NCBI RefSeq assembly: GCF_900460245.1
Contig: NZ_UHIP01000001.1
Location: 1,302,001 to 1,366,000, forward strand
Length of the DNA stretch: 64,000 nt
From: Vibrio fluvialis
GTDB taxonomy: Bacteria > Pseudomonadota > Gammaproteobacteria > Enterobacterales > Vibrionaceae
Direction of reading: 5' to 3'
The position numbers and the translations under genes were made by a program. Below, one piece after another: positions 55,309 through 63,707 of this stretch (within the stretch, counting starts at the first letter, position 1; every line of letters begins with the position of its first letter). The notes beneath the pieces were generated by a model. That model saw nothing but the letters and a program-made list of their open reading frames with translations, ran no database searches and was not told the DNA's origin.

Positions 55309-55965
55309 ATGTCTTTAAAATATCAAATTGTTCCCGTTACGCCGTTTGCTCAAAACTGCTCAATTGTCTGGTGTGATGAAACCATGCAAGGCGTCGTGGT
55401 TGATCCGGGCGGTGACGTGAAACAACTGAAAATGATGATTGACGAGCTGGGTGTGAATATCGTCAAGTTGGTGCTGACTCACGGCCATTTAGATCACGTG
55501 GGTGGCACGGAGCCGTTGGCGGATTTGCTTGGCGGTATCGATATCATCGGCCCACACAAAGACGATAACTTCTGGCTGCAAGGTCTGGAAGGGCAGAGCA
55601 AGATGTTCGGCTTTCCTCTGACAGAGGCATTTGTACCGACGGAATGGTTGGATGAAGGCGACACGGTGACATTCGGAAATCAAACTCTGAACGTGCTGCA
55701 TACCCCGGGCCACACTCCGGGTCATGTGGTGTTATTCAGCGAAGAAGCCCGTCTGGCCTTTGTCGGCGACGTGTTGTTCAATGGCAGTATCGGTCGCACT
55801 GATTTCCCGAAAGGCGATTTCAATACGCTGATCACTTCCATCAAAACCAAACTTTGGCCGTTGGGCAACGATGTCACGTTTGTACCAGGTCATGGTCCAA
55901 CGTCTACCTTTGGTCACGAACGTGCCAGCAACCCGTTTGTTGCCGACGAAATGCCGCTTTACTGA
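55309..55965 (+). CDS. gloC: GloC (YcbL), type II hydroxyacylglutathione hydrolase
   Basis: Metallo-beta-lactamase-fold enzyme of 218 residues (E. coli YcbL 215) that hydrolyses S-lactoylglutathione. The metal-binding motif is THGHLDH (H58, H60, D62, H63), with further ligands in HTPGHTPGHV, FVGDVLF and PGHGPTSTFG. It follows mepK as in E. coli; its stop overlaps the convergent DUF2982 gene by 7 bases. Confidence 0.92.
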   Translation: MSLKYQIVPVTPFAQNCSIVWCDETMQGVVVDPGGDVKQLKMMIDELGVNIVKLVLTHGHLDHVGGTEPLADLLGGIDIIGPHKDDNFWLQGLEGQSKMFGFPLTEAFVPTEWLDEGDTVTFGNQTLNVLHTPGHTPGHVVLFSEEARLAFVGDVLFNGSIGRTDFPKGDFNTLITSIKTKLWPLGNDVTFVPGHGPTSTFGHERASNPFVADEMPLY

Positions 55966-56636
55966 TCCGATTCCGGCTCGGCGGCGGCAAGATAACGCCG
56001 GGCCAATCCCACAAACTCTTCCGCACTGCGGTCAAGATCATTGGCCGAAATAAACACATCGTAATCGTAATACTGGCGCTGATAGCGCATACGGTTTGCC
56101 AGCATTGCCATCAAGCCTTTATACACTTTACCTTTGCGTTGTTCGCAGAATGGCTGTGAGTCCAACACCATATCTTCGAACGATGATTCCTGATTTTTCT
56201 GCCGCGCCCCGAGATACAACAGCGCACGCTGACTGAGCAGAATTTCCGTGGCAATGCGCGGACAAATACCGTCGAGGTAAGGTTCGTACTGTTTGAGTTT
56301 GATGCCTATCCACGGCAGGGGTTGATACCAACCCTCCTGCTCGTAGCTACAAATACCGATATGACTGATGTTGCTCCATTTCACCACCCAGCCGCCATGA
56401 AACAGGTGTTGTTGAAAGTGGGTTGGTGTCAAAGTATAGCCAACCCAACTCTTGCGAATGAGCCAATAACCTAAACCACACAGACTGCCCATGGCGAAAA
56501 GGGAGATCAGCGCCTGAGGCCAGCTCGGCGACAAAATGACCAGAAACAGCGTGGCGACGATGGCCACGAAGCCGACCACTTTGGCGTAAGGGGAGTGCAG
56601 GTCAAAATGGTGATTTGATAAATGAACAGTTTGCAT
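55959..56636 (-). CDS. DUF2982-type membrane protein of unknown function
   Basis: Protein of 225 residues with two N-terminal membrane helices (~20-38, 41-60) and a cytoplasmic domain that includes WGVVKWSNIS-like WVVKWSNISHIGIC and IGIKLKQYEPYL, a pattern like bacterial PH-domain proteins. A similar Vibrio/Shewanella family is named DUF2982; the name is from memory. It is convergent with gloC. Confidence 0.7.
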   Translation of the reverse strand: MQTVHLSNHHFDLHSPYAKVVGFVAIVATLFLVILSPSWPQALISLFAMGSLCGLGYWLIRKSWVGYTLTPTHFQQHLFHGGWVVKWSNISHIGICSYEQEGWYQPLPWIGIKLKQYEPYLDGICPRIATEILLSQRALLYLGARQKNQESSFEDMVLDSQPFCEQRKGKVYKGLMAMLANRMRYQRQYYDYDVFISANDLDRSAEEFVGLARRYLAAAEPESDQ

Positions 56637-56857
56637 ACAGCTCGCTACAATCGTCTGAAATTTCTCTGTATTTATACCCAGTAGTGCAACAAGTGATCAC
56701 TTTACCTCATGATTAAATTGTAGTCATCCATGACATAAAAGCGTGTTTTTACCCTCGATCTTGACCAATACCCTACAAATGGCAGCCGAATTTTGTTATA
56801 AAACGCGCTTCAAATTTTCACCACTGCGCCTTATGCAGTGAAATGGAGACATACTCG

Positions 56858-57247
56858 ATGAGACTTGCTCATAAGCGTAACGTGCAGGCTAAACTGCAAA
56901 AACGCATTAAAGCGATTGTAGCGAACTTGGCTCAAGCGCCGAAAACAGCAAAGCCTGTGACTGCGAAACCTGTTGTTGAAAAGAAAGCGGCAATCAAACC
57001 AGTCGCAGAAAAAGTTGCAGCAGCGACAAAAGTAGACGTAGCGTTAACTCCAAAACAGCAACAGGTACTGGATATCGTTGCTGGGAATGCAGAAGGCATC
57101 AATCCTAAGTCGATTGGTCTGGCCGCAGGTCAGGAAGATGCAAAAGCCGCTTCTTGGGCTACGGGTGCTCTGAAGAAACTGCTGGATGAAAACCTGGTGG
57201 TGAAAGAGCAACTGGCAGGCAACAAAGTTATCTACAAAGCGATCTAA
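56858..57247 (+). CDS. Small winged-helix-like protein with Lys/Ala/Pro-rich N-terminus
   Basis: Protein of 129 residues. ATG 56858 with TGGAGAC upstream is better than ATG 56843. Residues 1-~65 are basic and low in complexity (RLAHKRNVQAKLQKRIKA, then KPVTAKPVVEKKAA-type repeats). Residues ~70-129 look like a winged helix (LTPKQQQVLDIVAG... ASWATGALKKLLDENLVVKEQ). It resembles histone-H1-like or DNA-binding proteins. I do not know its name. It has its own terminator. Confidence 0.75.
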   Translation: MRLAHKRNVQAKLQKRIKAIVANLAQAPKTAKPVTAKPVVEKKAAIKPVAEKVAAATKVDVALTPKQQQVLDIVAGNAEGINPKSIGLAAGQEDAKAASWATGALKKLLDENLVVKEQLAGNKVIYKAI

Positions 57248-57280
57248 TTTCACCTTTTCAGATAGCGACAGTTCATTCAC

Positions 57281-57309
57281 AAAAAGCCTCGGGTTCTCCG
57301 AGGCTTTTT
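57281..57309 (+). terminator. Terminator after the winged-helix-like gene
   Basis: AAAAAGCCTCGG/CCGAGGCTTTTT stem with a 5-nt loop. Confidence 0.92.
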
Positions 57310-57619
57310 GTTGTCTCACATTCGTCATTCATCACACTTCTGATAACTTTCTGCAATAACCAACTGGTGAAAAACAACTACGTACTAATTCATTTAATTG
57401 TTCGAGTAAGAATTAATATATTCTTATAAAACAGATAAATAAAATAATAATCTGTATATCTCTTACGTGGTACTACTTACGACTTTAGTCCTGTTTTCTA
57501 TTTCTAGTGTTATCAGTTTGCGTAATCACGCTCATTTCCTCTTGTTCAAACTTCTACCAAAGTGACATCGAACCCATGGCTCTATTGAGCTGAGGAACAA
57601 TAACAAAAGGACGTGAATA
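57310..57619 (+). promoter_or_regulatory. Promoter region of the second TRAP operon with two dyads
   Basis: TAAGAAT/ATTCTTA (57407-57413 with 57420-57426) and ACAGAT/ATCTGT (57431-57436 with 57450-57455) are perfect short inverted repeats in an AT-rich stretch. A NarL-type regulator is encoded downstream and could bind here. No gene is seen. Confidence 0.45.
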
Positions 57620-58708
57620 ATGAGTCTGATTCATCAATCTGTAAAACGTGTGGTTACTGGCCTGGCGGCAGTAGCGACATGCTTCGCTCTGTTTTCTGCC
57701 TCTGCTAGCGCTGCAGAGAAAGTCTACCGTTTGAAGCTGGCGGAAACCTGGGGACCAAACTTCCCGATTTTCGGTGATGCCACCAAAAACATGGCGGCAA
57801 TGGCTGAAAAAATGTCGAACGGTCGTCTGCAAATTCGTATTGACTCTGCCAACAAACACAAAGCACCACTGGGCGTATTTGATATGGTCAAGTCGGGTCA
57901 GTACGACATGGGCCATTCGGCTTCTTATTACTGGAAAGGCAAAGTTCCTAACACTCTTTACTTTACTTCTATGCCTTTCGGTATGACGCCTCCAGAACAG
58001 TACGCATGGTTCTACTACGGTGGTGGTATGGAACTGATGGAGAAAGTGTATGAGCCGCACAATATGCTCTCTTTCCCAGGCGGTAACACGGATGTGCAGA
58101 TGGGTGGTTGGTTCCAGAAGGAGATCAACACGGTCGACGATCTGAAAGGTCTGAAAATGCGCATTCCTGGTTTCGCGGGTGAAGTTCTGGCGGAAGTGGG
58201 TGCCAAACCAACCAACATCGCACCGGGTGAACTCTACACTTCACTTGAGCGCCGCACGATCGACGCGTTGGAGTGGGTAGGGCCGTCTCTTGACCTGCGT
58301 ATGGGCTTCCACAAAATTGCACCTTACTACTACACCGGTTGGCATGAACCAGCGACTGAGCTGCAATTCCTGGTGAACAAACGTACCTGGGAACGTCTGC
58401 CAGAAGATCTGCGTGAGATTCTTCGTGTGGCAATGCGTACTGCGGCTTACGACATGTACACTCAATCTGTCCATGAGAGCGGTAAGAACTGGGCATCGAT
58501 CACCACTGAATATCCGAACGTAAAAGTGAAGACATTCCCACCTGCGGTTATCGAAGCCCTGCGTGCCGCGAATGATCGTCTGCTTGCGGAACATGCCGCA
58601 GCCGATCCTCAGGCAAAAGAGATTCAGGAGTCACAGGCGAACTACATGAAACAAGTTCGTGCGTGGACCGATATCTCAACGCGCGCTTACCTCAACAGCG
58701 AACAGTAA
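57620..58708 (+). CDS. TRAP transporter solute-binding protein (DctP/TakP-like)
   Basis: Periplasmic binding protein of 362 residues with a signal peptide ending SASASA. The sequence is of the branch that includes TakP and FcbT1 binding proteins (motifs YYWKGKVPNTLYFTSMPFGM, LKGLKMRIPGFAGEVLAEVGA with the carboxylate-binding arginine, and IDALEWVGPSLD). TakP binds alpha-keto acids such as pyruvate; the ligand here is unproven. Two hairpins follow, before the permease gene. Confidence 0.87.
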   Translation: MSLIHQSVKRVVTGLAAVATCFALFSASASAAEKVYRLKLAETWGPNFPIFGDATKNMAAMAEKMSNGRLQIRIDSANKHKAPLGVFDMVKSGQYDMGHSASYYWKGKVPNTLYFTSMPFGMTPPEQYAWFYYGGGMELMEKVYEPHNMLSFPGGNTDVQMGGWFQKEINTVDDLKGLKMRIPGFAGEVLAEVGAKPTNIAPGELYTSLERRTIDALEWVGPSLDLRMGFHKIAPYYYTGWHEPATELQFLVNKRTWERLPEDLREILRVAMRTAAYDMYTQSVHESGKNWASITTEYPNVKVKTFPPAVIEALRAANDRLLAEHAAADPQAKEIQESQANYMKQVRAWTDISTRAYLNSEQ

Positions 58709-58714
58709 TCTCAA

Positions 58715-58795
58715 CGGCGAGGGCTTAGGCTCTCGCCGCAAAGCCCAAGAAAAATTATAACGACAAGCTCCGCGAACTTCCGGGTTACGCGGAGC
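58715..58795 (+). repeat. Two hairpins between binding-protein and DctQ genes
   Basis: CGGCGAG/CTCGCCG (58715-58721 with 58732-58738) and GCTCCGCG/CGCGGAGC (58767-58774 with 58788-58795). They probably protect the upstream mRNA or cause partial termination (ATCTTTCC follows), giving an excess of binding protein. Confidence 0.65.
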
Positions 58796-58822
58796 ATCTT
58801 TCCAGTTTCCAGGGAGTCAGGA

Positions 58823-59362
58823 ATGAGAAGTCTCATTTATATCGAAAGGTTGATTAATCGAATCAGCGATTTCTGGGGTTGGGTATCCAGCATACTCTTC
58901 ATCTTGCTGGTGACCAACGTGGTTTATGACGTCATCATGCGTTATGTCTTTAATGATGTGTCGATTGCGTTTCAGGAGTTGGAGTGGCACCTGTTTGCCG
59001 CAGTATTTCTGTTAGGTATCCCGTATACCATCAAAGCGGGTGGCCATGTTCGGGTCGACATCATCTACGAACGCCTTTCCCATAAAGCGCAAGCGGTGGT
59101 GGATATCGCAGGCACGTTGATATTCCTCTTGCCGTTTTGTCTGCTGGTCATGTACTTCGGTATCGATTTTGCCAAAGAGAGCTTCGAACTGCATGAAACC
59201 TCTGGCGATCCGGGTGGCTTGCCATACCGCTGGCTGATCAAGTCGATTATTTCACTCTCATTCTTCTTTATGGCTATCAGTGGGTTGGGGTTGTTGCTTC
59301 ACTCGGTCAACAAAATTGTCAACCCGCGTCTGATGCATTCTAGCCTCAATGACTCGAAGTAA
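58823..59362 (+). CDS. TRAP transporter small permease (DctQ)
   Basis: Inner-membrane subunit of 179 residues with four helices and the family motif VIMRYVFNDVSIAFQELEWHLFA. CAGGGAGTCAGG provides the ribosome site. It precedes the large permease gene by 12 bp. Confidence 0.9.
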   Translation: MRSLIYIERLINRISDFWGWVSSILFILLVTNVVYDVIMRYVFNDVSIAFQELEWHLFAAVFLLGIPYTIKAGGHVRVDIIYERLSHKAQAVVDIAGTLIFLLPFCLLVMYFGIDFAKESFELHETSGDPGGLPYRWLIKSIISLSFFFMAISGLGLLLHSVNKIVNPRLMHSSLNDSK

Positions 59363-59374
59363 AAGGACGACGCT

Positions 59375-60658
59375 ATGATCGGTATCGTGATGTTTTTTGT
59401 GGCGCTTTTTGCGTTGCTGTTAGGCTTTCCTGTCGCCTTTACCTTTGGCGGCATTGCATTGATTTTCGGGGGGTGGGCAGAAGGTATCGACATGTTCGCT
59501 TTCATGCCGTATCGCATACAGTCCATTATGGAAAACACGGTCATGATGGCCGTACCACTCTTCGTATTCATGGGGCTGGTTCTACAAAAAACCAAATTAG
59601 CAGAGCAGTTGCTGGAGTCGATGGGGCGTCTGTTCGGTGGCGTTCGTGGCGGGATCGCGATTTCTACCGTCTTAGTGGGCGCGCTGCTGGCGGCGTCTAC
59701 GGGTGTGGTGGGCGCTTCTGTGGTGGCGATGGGCCTGATTTCTCTGCCTGTCATGCTCAAGTACAACTACGACAAAGGGCTGGCGTGCGGCACCATTTGT
59801 GCGTCGGGGACGTTAGGGCAAATCATTCCACCGTCTATTGTTTTGATTCTGCTGGGTGACGTACTGGGTGTGCCGGTTGGTGACCTATTCCAGGCGGCAC
59901 TATGGCCAGGTTTGGTGCTGGTTGGCGCGTACGTTCTCTATATTCTGATTTATGCCAAGCTCAACCCAATGGCGGCTCAGCCGATTGAACGTGACGACAG
60001 CGTGAGCCGCTCGCAAGAAGTCGTTCGAGCGCTGAAAGCGGTTATTCCGCCATTAGCACTGATTATCGTCGTACTGGGATCGATTTTCGCGGGCGTGGCA
60101 ACGCCAACTGAATCGGCGGCACTCGGCGGTGCGGGTGCCCTGCTGTTGGCTGTAGCGTATCGCCAATTCAGCTGGAAAATGGTGTATGACGCATCGAAAG
60201 AGACGGTGAAAGTGACGGCGATGGTATTTGCCATCTTACTTGGTGCGACGGCGTTCTCGATGGCGTTCACCTACACTGGCGGCGACTTGCTGGTGGAGGA
60301 GTGGATGCTGAGTATCCCGGGTGATAAATGGGGCTTCCTGATCGTCACTATGATTGTGATTCTGATCCTTGGCTTCTTTATCGACTTCGTCGAAATCTGT
60401 TTTATTATCGTGCCTATTATTGCGCCAGTAGCGAATCTGCTTGATATCGATATGACCTGGTTTGCGATTCTTATTGCGATGAACTTGCAGACCTCCTTCT
60501 TGACACCACCGTTTGGCTTTAGTCTGTTCTACCTGAAAGGGGTTGCACCAAAATCGGTGACGACGATGGACATCTATCGCGGTGTTGTTCCGTTTATTAC
60601 TATCCAGATTCTGGTGCTAGCGACGCTGCTGGTATTCCCCGGCTTCTATGGAATGTGA
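59375..60658 (+). CDS. TRAP transporter large permease (DctM)
   Basis: Inner-membrane subunit of 427 residues with about 12 helices. Hallmarks are VPLFVFMGLVLQKTKLAEQLL, GVRGGIAISTVLVGALLAASTGVVGASVV-type core, and LQTSFLTPPFGFSLFYLKG near the end. Ribosome site AAAAGGACG. A strong terminator separates it from the two-component genes. Confidence 0.93.
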   Translation: MIGIVMFFVALFALLLGFPVAFTFGGIALIFGGWAEGIDMFAFMPYRIQSIMENTVMMAVPLFVFMGLVLQKTKLAEQLLESMGRLFGGVRGGIAISTVLVGALLAASTGVVGASVVAMGLISLPVMLKYNYDKGLACGTICASGTLGQIIPPSIVLILLGDVLGVPVGDLFQAALWPGLVLVGAYVLYILIYAKLNPMAAQPIERDDSVSRSQEVVRALKAVIPPLALIIVVLGSIFAGVATPTESAALGGAGALLLAVAYRQFSWKMVYDASKETVKVTAMVFAILLGATAFSMAFTYTGGDLLVEEWMLSIPGDKWGFLIVTMIVILILGFFIDFVEICFIIVPIIAPVANLLDIDMTWFAILIAMNLQTSFLTPPFGFSLFYLKGVAPKSVTTMDIYRGVVPFITIQILVLATLLVFPGFYGM

Positions 60659-60715
60659 TCAAATTCGAGGTTGTCGACTTCGGGTTTCTTAGAAACACAA
60701 CATCTTGCTAAAGTG

Positions 60716-60754
60716 AAACTGCTTACCGACGTTCGGTGAGCAGTTTTTATTTTG
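60716..60754 (+). terminator. Terminator between the TRAP operon and the two-component genes
   Basis: AAACTGCTTACCGA/TCGGTGAGCAGTTT stem, followed by TTATTTT. It overlaps the ribosome-binding region of the kinase gene, so read-through and translation of the kinase are linked. Confidence 0.88.
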
Positions 60755-60763
60755 GGGAAGGGA

Positions 60764-62131
60764 ATGCCTCTTAAATTCAAATTGATACTGCTGACGCTGT
60801 TGCCACTGCTGTTGGTCACCGCGAGTATCAGCTGGATTTCCATTCATCAGGCCAAAAGTCTGGGTGAACGCGAAGTGGAAATCTTTAGGGCGAATTTAAT
60901 CAAAGCCCGCGAAACCGCTCTCAAAGACAGCGTTGATCTGGCACTGGACGCCATCGCGCTGGTATACAACGATCCCAGTCTTTCGGACGATGATGCCAAA
61001 GCTAAAGTCAAAAAGGTTTTGACCAAGCTGCGTTATGGCTCGGATGGTTACTTCTTTGCCTACGATGCCAATGGCATCAATCTGGTTCATCCCACTCAGC
61101 CAGAACTCATCGGGCAGGATCTGCTCAAACTGCAAGACAGCGAAGGCGATTACCTTATTGAAGCGCTTTTGTTTCAGGCCCAGTCCGGCGGCGGGTTCCA
61201 TCAATACTTGTGGCAAAAGCCGTCTTCCGGTGAAGTAGTGCCGAAACTCAGTTACGTTGAATGGTTGGACAAATGGGGCTGGATGGTCGGCACCGGACTG
61301 TACATTGAAGATGTCAGCCAGGAAGTGGCAACTATGCAGGCTACCATCAATAAAAACATTGATACGACATTTTTCTCGGTGATGGTGATTCTGGCCGTCA
61401 CTGTCGCGGTGATCATTGTGCTCACGCTGGCCATCAACTTGCATGAGCATCGTCTGGCAGACAAAAACCTCAAAGAACTGGCTCATAAAACCGTGATGTT
61501 TCAGGAAGATGAGAAAAAGCATCTGGCGCGTGAACTGCATGATGGTATCAATCAATTGCTGGTGTCGAGCAAGTGCCATTTGGAGCTTCTTGGACATAAG
61601 CTTAAGGATGACACGTTGGCCGGGCACGTCGACAAAGCTCAGCAATCGCTGATGACGGCCATCAACGAGGTGCGGCGCATTTCTCACAATCTGCGGCCAA
61701 GTGCGTTGGATGATATTGGTCTGCAGGCTGCCATTGTTACGTTACTGGAAGATTTTCAGTCGCACTCGGGAATTCAAACCGACAGCCATTTCGATACCTT
61801 ACCGGGCACGAAGCTCAAATCTGAAGTGGCGACGACGCTCTATAGAGTGGTGCAAGAATCGTTAAATAACATTGAAAAACATGCCCGTGCCAAGCGAGTC
61901 AGCGTGATGGTGCAGCAGATGGGCACTATGCTTCAGTTGATGATTCGCGATGATGGCGTCGGATTTTCAATCAAAGATGCGCGAGTGAAGCGAGGGATTG
62001 GGCTGCGCAATATGCGTGAGCGGGTAGAATTTTTAGGCGGTGAACTGGAGCTGATGAGTGAGCCAGGGTTTGGGACTGAAATCACCGTGCTGTTGAATCT
62101 GGATGGATTAGTGTATGGGAAAACCAATTAG
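60764..62131 (+). CDS. NarX-type sensor histidine kinase with Cache domain
   Basis: Membrane kinase of 455 residues. ATG 60764 follows GGGGAAGGGA; a TTG 12 bases upstream is less likely. An N-terminal helix (~7-25), a single-Cache periplasmic domain (YGSDGYFFAYDANGINLVHP), a second helix (~200-225) and a HisKA_3 domain with the phospho-acceptor in ARELHDGINQLL precede the ATPase domain (N box VVQESLNNIEKHA, G box DDGVGF). It pairs with the NarL-type regulator. Position after the TRAP genes suggests that it senses the transported ligand. Confidence 0.92.
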   Translation: MPLKFKLILLTLLPLLLVTASISWISIHQAKSLGEREVEIFRANLIKARETALKDSVDLALDAIALVYNDPSLSDDDAKAKVKKVLTKLRYGSDGYFFAYDANGINLVHPTQPELIGQDLLKLQDSEGDYLIEALLFQAQSGGGFHQYLWQKPSSGEVVPKLSYVEWLDKWGWMVGTGLYIEDVSQEVATMQATINKNIDTTFFSVMVILAVTVAVIIVLTLAINLHEHRLADKNLKELAHKTVMFQEDEKKHLARELHDGINQLLVSSKCHLELLGHKLKDDTLAGHVDKAQQSLMTAINEVRRISHNLRPSALDDIGLQAAIVTLLEDFQSHSGIQTDSHFDTLPGTKLKSEVATTLYRVVQESLNNIEKHARAKRVSVMVQQMGTMLQLMIRDDGVGFSIKDARVKRGIGLRNMRERVEFLGGELELMSEPGFGTEITVLLNLDGLVYGKTN

Positions 62132-62753
62132 AGTGGTGATCGTCGATGATCACCGGGTAGTACTTGAAGGGTTTATGGCTCGCCTGGAAATGGAGCCGGA
62201 AATCGAAGTGATTGCGACCGCAAGCAACGGATTGGAAGCACTTGAGGTGGTGAAGCAACATCGCCCGGATGTGATTCTGATGGATGTCAGTATGCCGATT
62301 ATGAACGGCATCGATGCGACGCGTTTAATTAAAGAAGAAGTACCGGACGCCAAAGTCCTGATGCTGACCATGCATGACAACCGTGAGTACATCATGAAAG
62401 TGATGCAGGCCGGAGCGGTTGGTTACATGCTTAAAGAGATTTCCGCCGAGAAGATGGTGCAGGCCATCAAAACTGTCAATCTTGGCTCAACCTATTTTTG
62501 TGAATCCGTCACGCAGACGTTGTTCACGCAGGACATCATACCATCGGCTCAAAAGCCCAATCCGCTCAGCCGACGTGAAGAGGCGGTGCTTAAGATGGTG
62601 GCTCAAGGCCATAGCAGTAAGAAAATTGCGTCGTTACTCAACATCAGCTATCGCACGGTAGAGACGCATCGTCAGAACATCAAACATAAACTGGATATAC
62701 ATTCGACGGCGGAGCTGGCGCAATACGCTATCCAGCATGGCATGCTGGAATGA
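62115..62753 (+). CDS. NarL/FixJ-family response regulator
   Basis: DNA-binding regulator of 212 residues. The receiver domain has D11/D12 and phospho-acceptor D57 in ILMDVSMP, with the lysine in YMLKE. The LuxR-type HTH reads LSRREEAVLKMVAQGHSSKKIA and YRTVETHRQNIKHKL. It overlaps the kinase gene by 17 bases. Likely target: the TRAP operon next to it. Confidence 0.93.
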   Translation: MGKPIRVVIVDDHRVVLEGFMARLEMEPEIEVIATASNGLEALEVVKQHRPDVILMDVSMPIMNGIDATRLIKEEVPDAKVLMLTMHDNREYIMKVMQAGAVGYMLKEISAEKMVQAIKTVNLGSTYFCESVTQTLFTQDIIPSAQKPNPLSRREEAVLKMVAQGHSSKKIASLLNISYRTVETHRQNIKHKLDIHSTAELAQYAIQHGMLE

Positions 62754-62781
62754 CATCAGTCGTAACGTTCAGCGGCAACAA

Positions 62782-62809
62782 AAAAGGTTGGGCTTATACC
62801 CAACCTTTT
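62782..62809 (+). terminator. Terminator after the two-component genes
   Basis: AAAAGGTTGGG/CCCAACCTTTT stem with a 6-nt loop; suitable in both directions for the convergent MarR gene. Confidence 0.88.
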
Positions 62810-62850
62810 CCCGTTTTTACTCTGTAGTCATTTCTACCACGATATCAGCA

Positions 62851-63327
62851 TTATTCTGGCTTCGTGATGCTGCCAATTTCCAGCATCGGCGCCACGTCGA
62901 TGTTCTCGGCGTTCATCATTGCAGACAGACGCTGCACAGAAGAAAGCAGCAGAGACTGTTCCCAATCTTCCAGTTGGCAAAAACGCTCAACAAAATCTTC
63001 TTGTAGTGGCTGTGGTGCTTCCGCCAGCAGCTTGAGGCCTTCCTCAGTAAGATGGGCGTGCACTTTGCGCTTGTCGGTGTTGCTGCGAATACGTTGTACA
63101 TAGCCGTTGCGCTCGAGACGATCGAGAATCGTCGTCGCCGTCGCTTGGCTCATGTTGGTGTGTTTAGAGAGCTCACGAATAGTGACTTCGCCCAATTGCT
63201 GAATTGATCGCATCAGAATCAACTGAGGTCCGGTTAATCCGGCACTCTTGCTCAATTTTTTTGAGTGTAGATCAATGGCTCGGATGATCTGGCGAATCGC
63301 GACCAGTACTTCTTCATGTTTTTCCAA
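62851..63327 (-). CDS. MarR-family repressor, candidate OpuR
   Basis: Winged-helix regulator of 158 residues. The DNA-binding region is TIRELSKHTNMSQATATTILDRLERNGYVQR; the wing motif is NTDKRKVHAHLTEEGL. It is divergent from a BCCT osmolyte transporter gene. In V. cholerae a MarR protein in this position (called OpuR) represses the neighbouring betaine transporter; orthology is inferred from order and family. Confidence 0.88.
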   Translation of the reverse strand: MEKHEEVLVAIRQIIRAIDLHSKKLSKSAGLTGPQLILMRSIQQLGEVTIRELSKHTNMSQATATTILDRLERNGYVQRIRSNTDKRKVHAHLTEEGLKLLAEAPQPLQEDFVERFCQLEDWEQSLLLSSVQRLSAMMNAENIDVAPMLEIGSITKPE

Positions 63328-63707
63328 AATTTACATCCACAACGTATCGAAGAATTTAGGCGCGACGATACATCACTTAAAGCCGGATGAAAAGTATTGA
63401 CTTCATACTTTTCTATCTCCGCTTTTGACCTATTTTAATCAATGTCTAGTGATGTAAAATGTTTTGTGTACGAACAATATTTTTATTGTTTTTGTTTAAT
63501 AGATAAACAACCGTTAGCAATTTTCAAGAAAATTAGTACAAAAATCAACCTTTGGGTAGATCTCTTGCACTTGATGTGTAAAATATAGGTCAACTTTACA
63601 TTAGAACAATAGTTATGAGTACGAAATATATTTACTGTTTTCAACCTGAATTTATTTCGTTGTCATGGCTGTAGAGTTCAATCTTGAATGAATAAAAGAG
63701 AGGACAA
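63328..63707. promoter_or_regulatory. Divergent promoter region with a MarR-operator candidate
   Basis: GAAAAGTAT (63389-63397) and ATACTTTTC (63405-63413) are perfect 9-bp arms with a 7-bp centre, 62 bp upstream of the marR start. The size suits a MarR dimer. The rest of the 380-bp gap is AT-rich; the BCCT ribosome site AGAGAGGA lies just before 63708. Confidence 0.65.
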
